A stretch of 64,000 nt of DNA from Caballeronia sp. NK8. GTDB taxonomy: Bacteria; Pseudomonadota; Gammaproteobacteria; Burkholderiales; Burkholderiaceae. The notes below the pieces were generated by a model. It made no database searches. It was not told the DNA's origin and was given only the letters and a program-made list of their open reading frames with translations. Position 1 is the first letter of the stretch; each line of letters opens with the position of its first letter. Both the position numbers and the translations under genes were made by a program. Shown piece after piece: positions 53,506 to 61,308 of the stretch. The stretch is taken from assembly GCF_018408855.1 (NCBI RefSeq), contig NZ_AP024322.1, positions 1,550,001 through 1,614,000 on the forward strand, read 5' to 3'.

Positions 53506-54298
53506 GCGCGACCTGGCGTGCGGCGTCGAGCGAGACATCGGCGGCGGGAATGAACGGATATTCGATGCCGCGCGGCACGTCGCCCGGCAAGTGCGCGAGG
53601 AGCGTCGCGAAACGCGCGTCGCCGTTCGCAGGCGCGGCGGCGAAGCGGCGCGCGCCCTCGCCCATCACCGCCTTGCAATGCACATAGGCGACATGCGGTG
53701 CTAGGCGCGTGGCGGCGTCGAGCGGGTCCTGTTCGGCCCAGTGCCAGTTGCCGGTGTCGAACGTCATCGCGAGGCCGCTCCCGGCCGGCAGCGCGGCGAA
53801 GAGCGCGTCGAACGCGCCGATAGTGCCGCCCGCCTTCAGTTGCCCGTTTTCCACGACGACGCGCGCTTTCGACGCAACGATTGCCGTCATCAGGCGATCG
53901 AGCGTGGCCGGATCGGTCGCGACGCCGCTTTCGGTGCCACCCAGTTGCAACTTCACGATGCGCGCGCCGAGCGCCGCGGCTTCGTCGATGGCGAGGGCAA
54001 GCGCGTCGGCATCGAGCGCGCCGTCGTCGCGGAACAGCGTGGCGGGCGTCGAGTACACGGCCCACAAGCCCTGCGCGCGGATTCGCTCGCCAAGTTGCGC
54101 GAGCGCTTCGGCCTCCGCATCGGCATCGCTTGCGAACAGTTCGCGACGCACCTCGAAGCCATCCGCGCCCGCGCGCGCCGCAGCGGCAGCCCATATGGCG
54201 TGGCCATCGCGCCGGATCGCGTCCGCGCCGAAGGCGCTTGCGACGATCACGACTTCGGTGCGCTTCTGATCGATATCGGACATTGAGTGTGCTTGCAT
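53489..54298 (-). CDS. kguE: 2-ketogluconate utilisation epimerase-like protein KguE
   Basis: The 269-residue TIM-barrel protein of the xylose-isomerase/AP-endonuclease-like family shows VVVENGQLKAGGTIGAFDAL, FDTGNWHWAEQDPLD and YVHCKAVMGEGARR, which carry likely metal or substrate ligands. KguE is the first gene of the kgu operon in pseudomonads, and its exact reaction is unsettled. MSDIDQKRTEV (54283) is an alternative start. A PtxS-type operator lies 32 bp upstream. Confidence 0.82.
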   Translation of the reverse strand: MQAHSMSDIDQKRTEVVIVASAFGADAIRRDGHAIWAAAAARAGADGFEVRRELFASDADAEAEALAQLGERIRAQGLWAVYSTPATLFRDDGALDADALALAIDEAAALGARIVKLQLGGTESGVATDPATLDRLMTAIVASKARVVVENGQLKAGGTIGAFDALFAALPAGSGLAMTFDTGNWHWAEQDPLDAATRLAPHVAYVHCKAVMGEGARRFAAAPANGDARFATLLAHLPGDVPRGIEYPFIPAADVSLDAARQVARISAF

Positions 54299-54329
54299 CG
54301 GGTAGCGGTTTCGGCCCCAAAAACGGCTT

Positions 54330-54343
54330 TGGAACCGGTTCCA
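54330..54343 (-). promoter_or_regulatory. PtxS operator of the kgu operon
   Basis: A perfect 14-bp palindrome TGGAACCGGTTCCA lies 32 bp before kguE. It differs at one position per half-site from TGAAACCGGTTTCA, the PtxS site described in Pseudomonas. PtxS bound here would block kguEKT transcription until 2-ketogluconate is present. A TTGAAA -35-like hexamer lies just upstream on the minus strand. Confidence 0.75.
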
Positions 54344-54431
54344 TAAACGTTTTTCAAAAAGGACGCCGCAGCGCCCCTGTTGAGAACGAATGGTGCGTCA
54401 GACCGCCATCGACGCGCCATAGTGGAATTCC

Positions 54432-55322
54432 CTAGCCGAGCAGACCCGGCTCCTCGCACAACTCCAGGAAACGCGCCGCCACGCGCGAAGGCGTCGCCGC
54501 GTGCGGCAGCAGGATCGAGAACCGTCGCGTGAGGGGCTGCGGCGCGATACGCATGCGCTGCAGCGCGCTGTCCTCATGCCGGATCGACATCGCCGAGACG
54601 AAGCCGATGCCCATGCCCGCGCGCACCGCTTCCTTCACGCCCTCCACGCCCGCGATTTCGATCGCGACGCGCATGGGCGCGTCGCTCTCTGCGAACGCGC
54701 GCTCGATGACCTGCCGCACGCCCGAGCCCGGCTCGCGCAGCACGAGGGGATGCTTGCCCAGCGCCTCGAGCGTGACCGAATCGCCGCCGCCCGCGAGCGG
54801 GTGGCCGTTCGGCAGGATCGCGACGATCTCGTCCTCGCGCCATGACGTGACCGTCGTGCCGAGCGGCAGATCGCTTCCGGGCGAGCCTTCGACCAGCGCG
54901 ATATCCAGCGAGCCGAGCGCCGCGACGATGTCAGCCGTATTTCCGTCGATAGTCGTCACCACGACCTCCGGAAAGCGCTTGTGAAACGCCGCGATCAGAT
55001 ACGGCAGCAGATAGCTCGCGGGCGTCGTGCTCGCGCCGATGCGCAGCGTGCCGCGCTCCAGCCCGCGCAGCGCGTCGCGCAGCGCATGCGCCGCGCGGAA
55101 AGTTTCGCGCAGGCGCTCCGCATGGCCGAGCAACTGTTCACCGGCGGCGGTCAGACGCACGCCGCGACCGTCGCGCTGGTATAGCGGCTCGCCGAACTCA
55201 TCCTGCAGCAGCCGCAGCTGGCCCGACACGGCCGGCTGCGACAGATGCAGTGCCACCGCAGCGCGGCTGATATTGCCATGCTCCGCGACCGTTGCGAAAG
55301 TTATCAGTTGTTCCGGGGTCAT
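54432..55322 (-). CDS. LysR-family regulator, YeiE/CysB-group
   Basis: A 296-residue regulator with helix-turn-helix GNISRAAVALHLSQPAVSGQLR and effector domain IGASTTPASYLLPYLIAAFH (shown in parts under 20 residues where possible). This type is usually found divergent from a YeiH-family exporter, as here, and YeiE is a sulfite-responsive regulator in enterobacteria. It probably controls the exporter and soeABC. Inverted repeats of LysR type lie in the 116-bp gap. Confidence 0.85.
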   Translation of the reverse strand: MTPEQLITFATVAEHGNISRAAVALHLSQPAVSGQLRLLQDEFGEPLYQRDGRGVRLTAAGEQLLGHAERLRETFRAAHALRDALRGLERGTLRIGASTTPASYLLPYLIAAFHKRFPEVVVTTIDGNTADIVAALGSLDIALVEGSPGSDLPLGTTVTSWREDEIVAILPNGHPLAGGGDSVTLEALGKHPLVLREPGSGVRQVIERAFAESDAPMRVAIEIAGVEGVKEAVRAGMGIGFVSAMSIRHEDSALQRMRIAPQPLTRRFSILLPHAATPSRVAARFLELCEEPGLLG

Positions 55323-55344
55323 GTATCTTAAATATCACCTAAAC

Positions 55345-55395
55345 CGATATATGTCATTCTAAATCACGATTTTTCATATTCATATATCGAGAATA
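55345..55395. promoter_or_regulatory. LysR-type operator region between the YeiE-like and YeiH genes
   Basis: Perfect 9-bp inverted repeats CGATATATG (55345-55353) and CATATATCG (55381-55389) are 27 bp apart. Overlapping the second is TATTC-N9-GAATA (55377-55395), a T-N11-A type LysR box. The spacing suits a regulatory site plus an activation site before the YeiH gene. Confidence 0.6.
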
Positions 55396-55438
55396 GGATT
55401 AGCCCATCGACGTATCCAACTTACCAACGGGTTCCCTC

Positions 55439-56503
55439 ATGTCCACGCTTCAATCCGCCCGCCCTCTCGCACCAGCCGCGTCCTCCACACGCGGACAGCT
55501 CAACGGGATTCTTTTCGTTGCGTTGTTCGCGGCAGCGGTCACGCGGCTCGCCTCCCTGCCCGCCATCGCCGGGCTCGGGATCAGCCCGCTGATCGTCGGC
55601 ATCGTCGCGGGTGCGATCTATGGCAACGCGCTGCGCCACGGCATGCCCGATAGCTGGGCCGCCGGCGTCAACTTCTCCGCGCGCAAGCTCCTGCGCATCG
55701 CGGTCGCGTTCTTCGGGCTGCGCGTGAGTCTGCAGGAAATTGCGCAGGTCGGCGTGTCGGGCTTCACGGTGTCGGTGCTGGTCGTTGTCAGCACGCTCGT
55801 GATCGGCACGTGGGCCGGCATGAAGCTGATGAAGCTCGATCGCGACACGGCGCTCCTCACGGCGGCCGGCAGCGCGATCTGCGGCGCGGCCGCGGTGCTC
55901 GCGTTCGAATCGACCCTGCAATCGAAGCCGCACAAGAGCGCGATGGCCGTCGGCAGCGTCGTGCTGTTCGGCACGCTCTCGATGTTCCTCTACCCGCTCG
56001 CGCTCAACGCCGGCTGGCTGCATCTCGATACGCTCGGCGCCGGCCTGTTCTTCGGCGGCACCATCCACGAAGTTGCGCAGGTCGTCGGCGCGGCGAGCAA
56101 CGTAAGCCCCGAGGCGACGCACATTGCGACCATCGTCAAGATGACGCGCGTGATGCTGCTGGTTCCGGTGCTGCTCGTGATCGGCTTCTGGATCAACCGT
56201 TCGCGTGCCGGCGATTCGTCGCAAGGCAAAGGCAAGATCGCGGTGCCCTGGTTCGCGCTCGGCTTTCTCGCGCTCGTCATCGTGAACTCGCTGCACGTGC
56301 TGCCCGATACCGCGACGAGCACCATCAACATGCTCGACACCTTCGCCCTCACGATGGCCATGACCGCGCTCGGCATGGAAACGCGCATCGCGCAGATTCG
56401 TGAAGCCGGCCCGCGTGCTCTCGCCACTGGCGCGATCCTGTATGTGTGGCTGATCGGCGGCGGCCTCGCGATCACACTGGGCGTCGAAAAGTTGTTCGGC
56501 TGA
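55439..56503 (+). CDS. yeiH: YeiH/PSE-family putative sulfate (sulfur oxyanion) exporter
   Basis: The 354-residue protein has about ten membrane helices and the family pattern ISPLIVGIVAGAIYGN, LRIAVAFFGLRVSLQEI, GSAICGAAAVLAFES and GGTIHEVAQVVGAAS. The PSE family is proposed to export sulfate or sulfite. Its position before soeABC fits removal of oxyanions made by sulfite oxidation. A hairpin at 56524-56560 separates it from soeA, with 69 bp in total. Confidence 0.87.
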   Translation: MSTLQSARPLAPAASSTRGQLNGILFVALFAAAVTRLASLPAIAGLGISPLIVGIVAGAIYGNALRHGMPDSWAAGVNFSARKLLRIAVAFFGLRVSLQEIAQVGVSGFTVSVLVVVSTLVIGTWAGMKLMKLDRDTALLTAAGSAICGAAAVLAFESTLQSKPHKSAMAVGSVVLFGTLSMFLYPLALNAGWLHLDTLGAGLFFGGTIHEVAQVVGAASNVSPEATHIATIVKMTRVMLLVPVLLVIGFWINRSRAGDSSQGKGKIAVPWFALGFLALVIVNSLHVLPDTATSTINMLDTFALTMAMTALGMETRIAQIREAGPRALATGAILYVWLIGGGLAITLGVEKLFG

Positions 56504-56523
56504 TCGATGCCTTGAAGCAGCAA

Positions 56524-56560
56524 TCGCGCGAGACGTCCCCTCTCGCGCGAAATCGTTTTT
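56524..56560 (+). terminator. Hairpin with T-run between yeiH and soeA (possible attenuator)
   Basis: Perfect 9-bp arms TCGCGCGAG (56524-56532) and CTCGCGCGA (56542-56550) with a 9-nt loop are followed by AATCGTTTTT. It sits just before the soeA ribosome site (AAGGAG). It may reduce read-through from yeiH into soeABC. Confidence 0.65.
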
Positions 56561-56572
56561 GAAGGAGCACTC

Positions 56573-59509
56573 ATGGAACACGGCGCTCGCACCCAGAACG
56601 AGAAGCTCGATGTCAAGACCACGACGTGCTACATGTGCGCGTGCCGCTGCGGCATCCGCGTGCATCTGCGCGACGGCGAAGTCCGCTACATCGACGGCAA
56701 TCCGAACCATCCGCTCAATCAAGGCGTGATCTGCGCGAAAGGCGCCTCGGGCATCATGAAGCAGTACTCGCCCGCGCGTCTCACGCAGCCGCTGATGCGA
56801 AAACCCGACGCACTACGCGGCGAAGCGCAGTTCGAGCCCGTCTCCTGGGAGGTCGCGCTCGACACGCTCGAAAAGCGTCTCGCACATCTGCGCGCCACCG
56901 ATCCGAAGAAATTCGCGCTGTTCACAGGCCGCGACCAGATGCAGGCGCTCACCGGCCTCTTCGCGAAAAATTTCGGCACGCCCAACTACGCGGCGCACGG
57001 CGGCTTCTGCTCGGCCAACATGGCGGCCGGCATGATCTATACGATCGGCGGGTCGTTCTGGGAATTCGGCGGCCCCGATCTCGATCGCGCGAAGCTCTTC
57101 TTCATGATCGGCACGGCGGAAGATCACCATTCGAATCCGCTCAAGATCGCCATTTCGAAGTTCAAGCGCGCGGGTGGCCGTTTCATCGCGATCAATCCGG
57201 TACGCACCGGCTATGCGGCCATCGCCGATGAATGGGTGCCGATTCGCCCCGGCACCGATGGCGCGCTGTTCATGGCGCTCATCCACGAATTGATCGCCGC
57301 CGATGCCTGGGATCACGAGTTCGTCACGCGCTACACGAACGCCGCCGAATTGCTCGACATGAACGAAACGAGCGACACGTTCGGGCTTTTCGTGAAGAAC
57401 GGCGACGCGCCCGAGTCCAACGCGCTCTTTCCGCAAAATCATCTGTGGTGGGACGCGAAGACGAATCGCGCGGTCCCGCATCATGCCGATGACGCCGAGC
57501 CTGCGCTCGACGGCCGCTACACGCTCGACGACGGCACGCCGGTCACGCCGTCCTTCGCGCTGCTGCGCGAGCAAGTGGCATCGTGCACGCCCGAATGGGC
57601 CGCCGACATCACCGGCATTCCCGCCGCGACGATCAGACGTCTCGCCGCCGAGATGATCCAGGTGGGCCGCGATCACAAGATCACGCTGCCGATCGAATGG
57701 ACCGACTGCTGGGGCAGAAAGCACGACACCGTGACCGGCAATCCCATCGCCTTCCACGCGATGCGCGGGCTCGCCGCGCACTCGAACGGCTTCCAGTCGA
57801 TCCGCGCGCTCGCGGTGCTGATGTCGCTGCTCGGCACGATCGACCGCCCGGGCGGCTTCCGTCACAAGTCGCCGTTTCCGCGCGCCGTGCCGCCATCGGC
57901 GAAACCGCCGAATCATCCCGATCAGGTCAAACCGAATACGCCGCTCGCGAGCGGCCCGCTCGGCTGGCCCGCCGCGCCCGAGGACCTGTTCATTCACGAC
58001 GACGGCACGCCCGTTCGCATCGACAAGGCGTTCTCGTGGGAATATCCGCTCGCGGTGCACGGCGTGATGCACAGCGTCATCACGAACGCGTGGCGCGGCG
58101 ATCCTTATCCCATCGACACGTTGATGATCTTCATGGCCAACATGGCCTGGAACTCGTCGATGAACACGATGGAAGTGCGCAAGATGCTCGCCGACAAGAA
58201 CGACAACGGCGAGTACAGGATTCCGTTCATCGTCGTGTGCGATGCGTTCCAGTCGGAGATGACCGCGTTCGCCGATCTCATCCTGCCCGACACGACCTAC
58301 CTCGAACGCCATGATGCGATGTCGATGCTCGACCGTCCGATCTCCGAGTTCGACGGTCCCGTCGATTCGGTGCGCGTGCCGGTCGTGCCGCGCACCGGCG
58401 AATGCCGGCCGTTTCAGGAAGTGCTGGTCGAACTCGGCGGCCGGCTCAAGCTGCCCGCCTTCACGACGCCCGAAGGCACGCGCAAGTATCGCGACTATCC
58501 GGACTTCATCGTCAATCATCAGACCGCGCCGGGATCGGGCGTCGGCTTTCTGATGGGCTGGCGCGGCAAGGACGGCAAGGATGCGCTCGTCGGCGAGCCG
58601 AATCCGAACCAGTGGGAAGAGTACGCGAAGCACGATTGCGTCTATCACTACACGCTGCCCGAGTCGCTGCAATACATGCGCAACTGCAACGGGCCGTATC
58701 TGCAATTCGCCGTCGACAAGGGGTTTCGCAAGTTCGGCGAGCCGATCCTGATCCAGCTCTACTCCGACGTGATGCAGAAGTTCCGCCTCGCCGCGCAGGG
58801 ACGCACGCAAGGCAGGCAGCCGCCCGATCGTCTGCGCGCGCGCATCGAGCAGTATTTCGATCCGCTGCCGTTCTGGTACGCGCCGCTCGAACTCGAGACG
58901 ACGAATCTCGATCGATACCCGCTCGCGGCCGTCACGCAGCGCCCGATGGCGATGTATCACTCGTGGGATTCGCAGAACGCGTGGCTGCGGCAGATCCACG
59001 GCGAGAACATGCTGTTCATGAATCCGCGCATGGCGAAGGCGAACGGCATCGAGGATGGCGGCTGGATCTACGTCGAATCGCAATGGGGCAAGGTGCGCTG
59101 CATGGCGCGCTATAGCGAAGCGGTCGAGCCGGGCACGGTGTGGACGTGGAACGCGATCGGCAAGGCGTCGGGCGCGTGGAGCCTCGGCCCCGACGCCAAC
59201 GAATCGCAACGCGGCTTCCTGCTCAATCACCTCATCACGGACGAGCTTCCGGCGTCCGGGCGCGAAGGCATGCGCTTCTCCAACTCGGACCCGATCACGG
59301 GCCAGGCGGCGTGGTACGACGTGCGCGTGCGCGTCTATCCCGCCGAGGCCGATGCGCGCCACACGCTGCCGCAATTCGCACCGATGCAGGCAGCGCCCGG
59401 CATGACCGGTTCGGTTCAACGCGTCGTGCAGACCTATTTCGCCGGACGCGGCGAGTTCGCGGCGCGCTTGCGCAACGTCCTCAAGCGAAACACGACCAAC
59501 CAGAACTGA
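56573..59509 (+). CDS. soeA: Sulfite dehydrogenase (quinone), molybdopterin subunit
   Basis: The 978-residue complex-iron-sulfur molybdoenzyme has an N-terminal [4Fe-4S] site from Cys19, Cys22, Cys26 and Cys54 (TCYMCACRCG, GVICAKG). A likely Mo-ligand Cys146 is in HGGFCSANMAAG. No twin-arginine signal is seen, so it should face the cytoplasm, as SoeA does. Sulfite is oxidised to sulfate, with electrons passed through SoeB and SoeC to quinone. The related PsrA/PhsA (polysulfide, thiosulfate) and DmsA families are alternatives, but lack of a Tat signal and the YeiH neighbour favour SoeA. Confidence 0.87.
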   Translation: MEHGARTQNEKLDVKTTTCYMCACRCGIRVHLRDGEVRYIDGNPNHPLNQGVICAKGASGIMKQYSPARLTQPLMRKPDALRGEAQFEPVSWEVALDTLEKRLAHLRATDPKKFALFTGRDQMQALTGLFAKNFGTPNYAAHGGFCSANMAAGMIYTIGGSFWEFGGPDLDRAKLFFMIGTAEDHHSNPLKIAISKFKRAGGRFIAINPVRTGYAAIADEWVPIRPGTDGALFMALIHELIAADAWDHEFVTRYTNAAELLDMNETSDTFGLFVKNGDAPESNALFPQNHLWWDAKTNRAVPHHADDAEPALDGRYTLDDGTPVTPSFALLREQVASCTPEWAADITGIPAATIRRLAAEMIQVGRDHKITLPIEWTDCWGRKHDTVTGNPIAFHAMRGLAAHSNGFQSIRALAVLMSLLGTIDRPGGFRHKSPFPRAVPPSAKPPNHPDQVKPNTPLASGPLGWPAAPEDLFIHDDGTPVRIDKAFSWEYPLAVHGVMHSVITNAWRGDPYPIDTLMIFMANMAWNSSMNTMEVRKMLADKNDNGEYRIPFIVVCDAFQSEMTAFADLILPDTTYLERHDAMSMLDRPISEFDGPVDSVRVPVVPRTGECRPFQEVLVELGGRLKLPAFTTPEGTRKYRDYPDFIVNHQTAPGSGVGFLMGWRGKDGKDALVGEPNPNQWEEYAKHDCVYHYTLPESLQYMRNCNGPYLQFAVDKGFRKFGEPILIQLYSDVMQKFRLAAQGRTQGRQPPDRLRARIEQYFDPLPFWYAPLELETTNLDRYPLAAVTQRPMAMYHSWDSQNAWLRQIHGENMLFMNPRMAKANGIEDGGWIYVESQWGKVRCMARYSEAVEPGTVWTWNAIGKASGAWSLGPDANESQRGFLLNHLITDELPASGREGMRFSNSDPITGQAAWYDVRVRVYPAEADARHTLPQFAPMQAAPGMTGSVQRVVQTYFAGRGEFAARLRNVLKRNTTNQN

Positions 59510-59521
59510 AAGGAGACCATC

Positions 59522-60244
59522 ATGACTCAAATGGCCCTGGTGATCGATTTGAACGTGTGCGTCGGATGCCACGCGTGCGTGACGAGTTGCAAGGAGTGGA
59601 ACACGTCCGGTGAAGCGGGCAGTCTCGCCGATCAGCGCCCTTACGACGCCGATCCCTCCGGCACGTTCTTCAATCGCGTGCAGACGTATGAAGCGGGCGA
59701 GTTTCCGCTCGCCGACACGATCCATTTCCCCAAGTCGTGCCTGCACTGCGAGGACCCGCCGTGCGTGCCCGTCTGTCCGACCGGCGCGAGCTACAAGCGC
59801 AAGGAAGACGGACTCGTGCTGGTGGACTTCGACAAGTGCATCGGCTGCAAGTACTGCGCGTGGGCGTGTCCCTACGGCGCGCGCGAACTCGACGAAGAGC
59901 GCAAGGAGATGACGAAGTGCACGCTGTGCGCGGATCGCATCTACAACGAGGCGTTGCCCGAACGCGATCGCAAACCGGCGTGCGTGCTCGCGTGTCCCAC
60001 ATCGGCGCGGCTGTTCGGCGATATCCACGATCCCGAATCGGTCGTGTCGAAAGCGATCGAGGAACGCGGCGGCTATCAGTTGATGCCCGAATGGGACACG
60101 AAGCCCGCGAATCACTATTTGCCACGGCGCCCGGTGAACTCGTGCAGCAGCGGCGGCTCGTGCGGTTGCCAAAGCCAGGAAAGCACCGAAGCCCTCGAAG
60201 CGCACGGCGATCTGAACCTCGCGTCGATGGCCGTGCGCGTCTGA
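59522..60244 (+). CDS. soeB: Sulfite dehydrogenase iron-sulfur subunit
   Basis: The 240-residue protein starts MTQMALVIDLNVCVGCHACV. It contains four ferredoxin-type clusters of Cys: CVGCHACVTSC, CLHCEDPPCVPVCPTG, CIGCKYCAWACPYG, and CTLCADRI with CVLACPTSARLF. The C-terminal tail is Cys/Ser/Gly-rich (CSSGGSCGCQSQ), which is unusual and could be an extra metal or redox site. It lies 12 bp after soeA. Confidence 0.93.
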   Translation: MTQMALVIDLNVCVGCHACVTSCKEWNTSGEAGSLADQRPYDADPSGTFFNRVQTYEAGEFPLADTIHFPKSCLHCEDPPCVPVCPTGASYKRKEDGLVLVDFDKCIGCKYCAWACPYGARELDEERKEMTKCTLCADRIYNEALPERDRKPACVLACPTSARLFGDIHDPESVVSKAIEERGGYQLMPEWDTKPANHYLPRRPVNSCSSGGSCGCQSQESTEALEAHGDLNLASMAVRV

Positions 60245-60264
60245 TCTTTCATCGGAGCTCAAAC

Positions 60265-61203
60265 ATGAAACCCGCGTTTTCCGTCGTGTTCCTCACGACA
60301 TTGAGCGGCGCCGCGCAAGGCTTGCTGATCGCGCTCGTCGGCGTCGAAGTGTTCGCGAAGCTCGGTTTGACCGGAGCGCCCGCGCAGCTGTTCTTCGTCG
60401 TCGGCGCGGCCTTGTCGGTCGTGCTCGGCGTGCTTGGGCTGATCGCTTCGTTCTTTCACCTCGGGCATCCCGAGCGCGCGTGGCGTGCCATCGCGATGTG
60501 GCGCACGTCGTGGCTGTCGCGCGAATGTCTGTGTCTGCCCGCCTTCCTCGGATGCAGCGCGCTGTATGGCATCGCGCACTGGCTGGGCGCGCCGTGGTCG
60601 CTTGCGATCGGCGTGATCGGCGTGTTTGCGTCGGCGGCGCTGTTCGTCTGCACGGCGATGATCTACGCGTGCCTGCGCTTCCTGCAGGAATGGGCGACGC
60701 CGCTCACGATGGTCAACTTCGTGCTGCTCGGCTGCGCGTCAGGATTCACGCTCGCGACGGCATGCGCCGCGTGGCTCGCACCGTCGCTCGCAGCGGGTCT
60801 TGCGGCTTGCGCATGTACGTTGACGCTCGCGGGCTGCGCGACGCGCGTCGCTGCGTTGAAGCGCAACGCGCGTCTGCGGCCGAAGTCGACCGTGCAGAGC
60901 GCGACGGGCATCAAGGGGCCGAACGTCGTGCAGAAATCGCGCGGCTTCACGGCGGGCGCGTTCAATCTGCGCGAGTTCTTTCATGGACGGTCGCCCGAAG
61001 CGATCGCGCGCATCAAGTGGACGTTTCTGGTCGGCGCGTTCGGCGTGCCGTTCGTGCTGATGCTGCTCGGCATCAGCACGCAGTCCGTCGCGCTGTTCTG
61101 CCTCGCGTCGGTCACGCAGTATCTGGGACTCGTCGCCGAGCGATGGTTTTTCTTCGCCGAAGCGCGGCATCCGCAGAATATTTACTACGCGCGCGCTTCG
61201 TGA
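60265..61203 (+). CDS. soeC: Sulfite dehydrogenase membrane anchor subunit
   Basis: The start MKPAFSVVFLTTLSGAAQG gives 312 residues. About eight to nine hydrophobic helices and the segment SFFHLGHPERAWRAIAMWRTSW match the DmsC/SoeC anchor, which docks SoeAB to the membrane and passes electrons to quinone. It lies 20 bp after soeB. The end is RHPQNIYYARAS. A strong inverted repeat follows. Confidence 0.92.
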   Translation: MKPAFSVVFLTTLSGAAQGLLIALVGVEVFAKLGLTGAPAQLFFVVGAALSVVLGVLGLIASFFHLGHPERAWRAIAMWRTSWLSRECLCLPAFLGCSALYGIAHWLGAPWSLAIGVIGVFASAALFVCTAMIYACLRFLQEWATPLTMVNFVLLGCASGFTLATACAAWLAPSLAAGLAACACTLTLAGCATRVAALKRNARLRPKSTVQSATGIKGPNVVQKSRGFTAGAFNLREFFHGRSPEAIARIKWTFLVGAFGVPFVLMLLGISTQSVALFCLASVTQYLGLVAERWFFFAEARHPQNIYYARAS

Positions 61204-61231
61204 TAGATCACACCGTTATTACGGATACCTT

Positions 61232-61262
61232 AATACATATGCCGCAATGCGGCATATGTATT
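61232..61262. terminator. 15-bp inverted repeat after soeC
   Basis: Perfect 15-bp arms AATACATATGCCGCA (61232-61246) and its complement (61248-61262) share a single central base. It lies 29 bp after the soeC stop and 47 bp before the convergent repeat-protein gene end. There is no T-run, so a shared stop for both strands is likely but not certain. Confidence 0.65.
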
Positions 61263-61308
61263 GCCCGGTTAGCGAATCAGCGCTGACATGTCGGACCGAA
61301 GCGTCACG

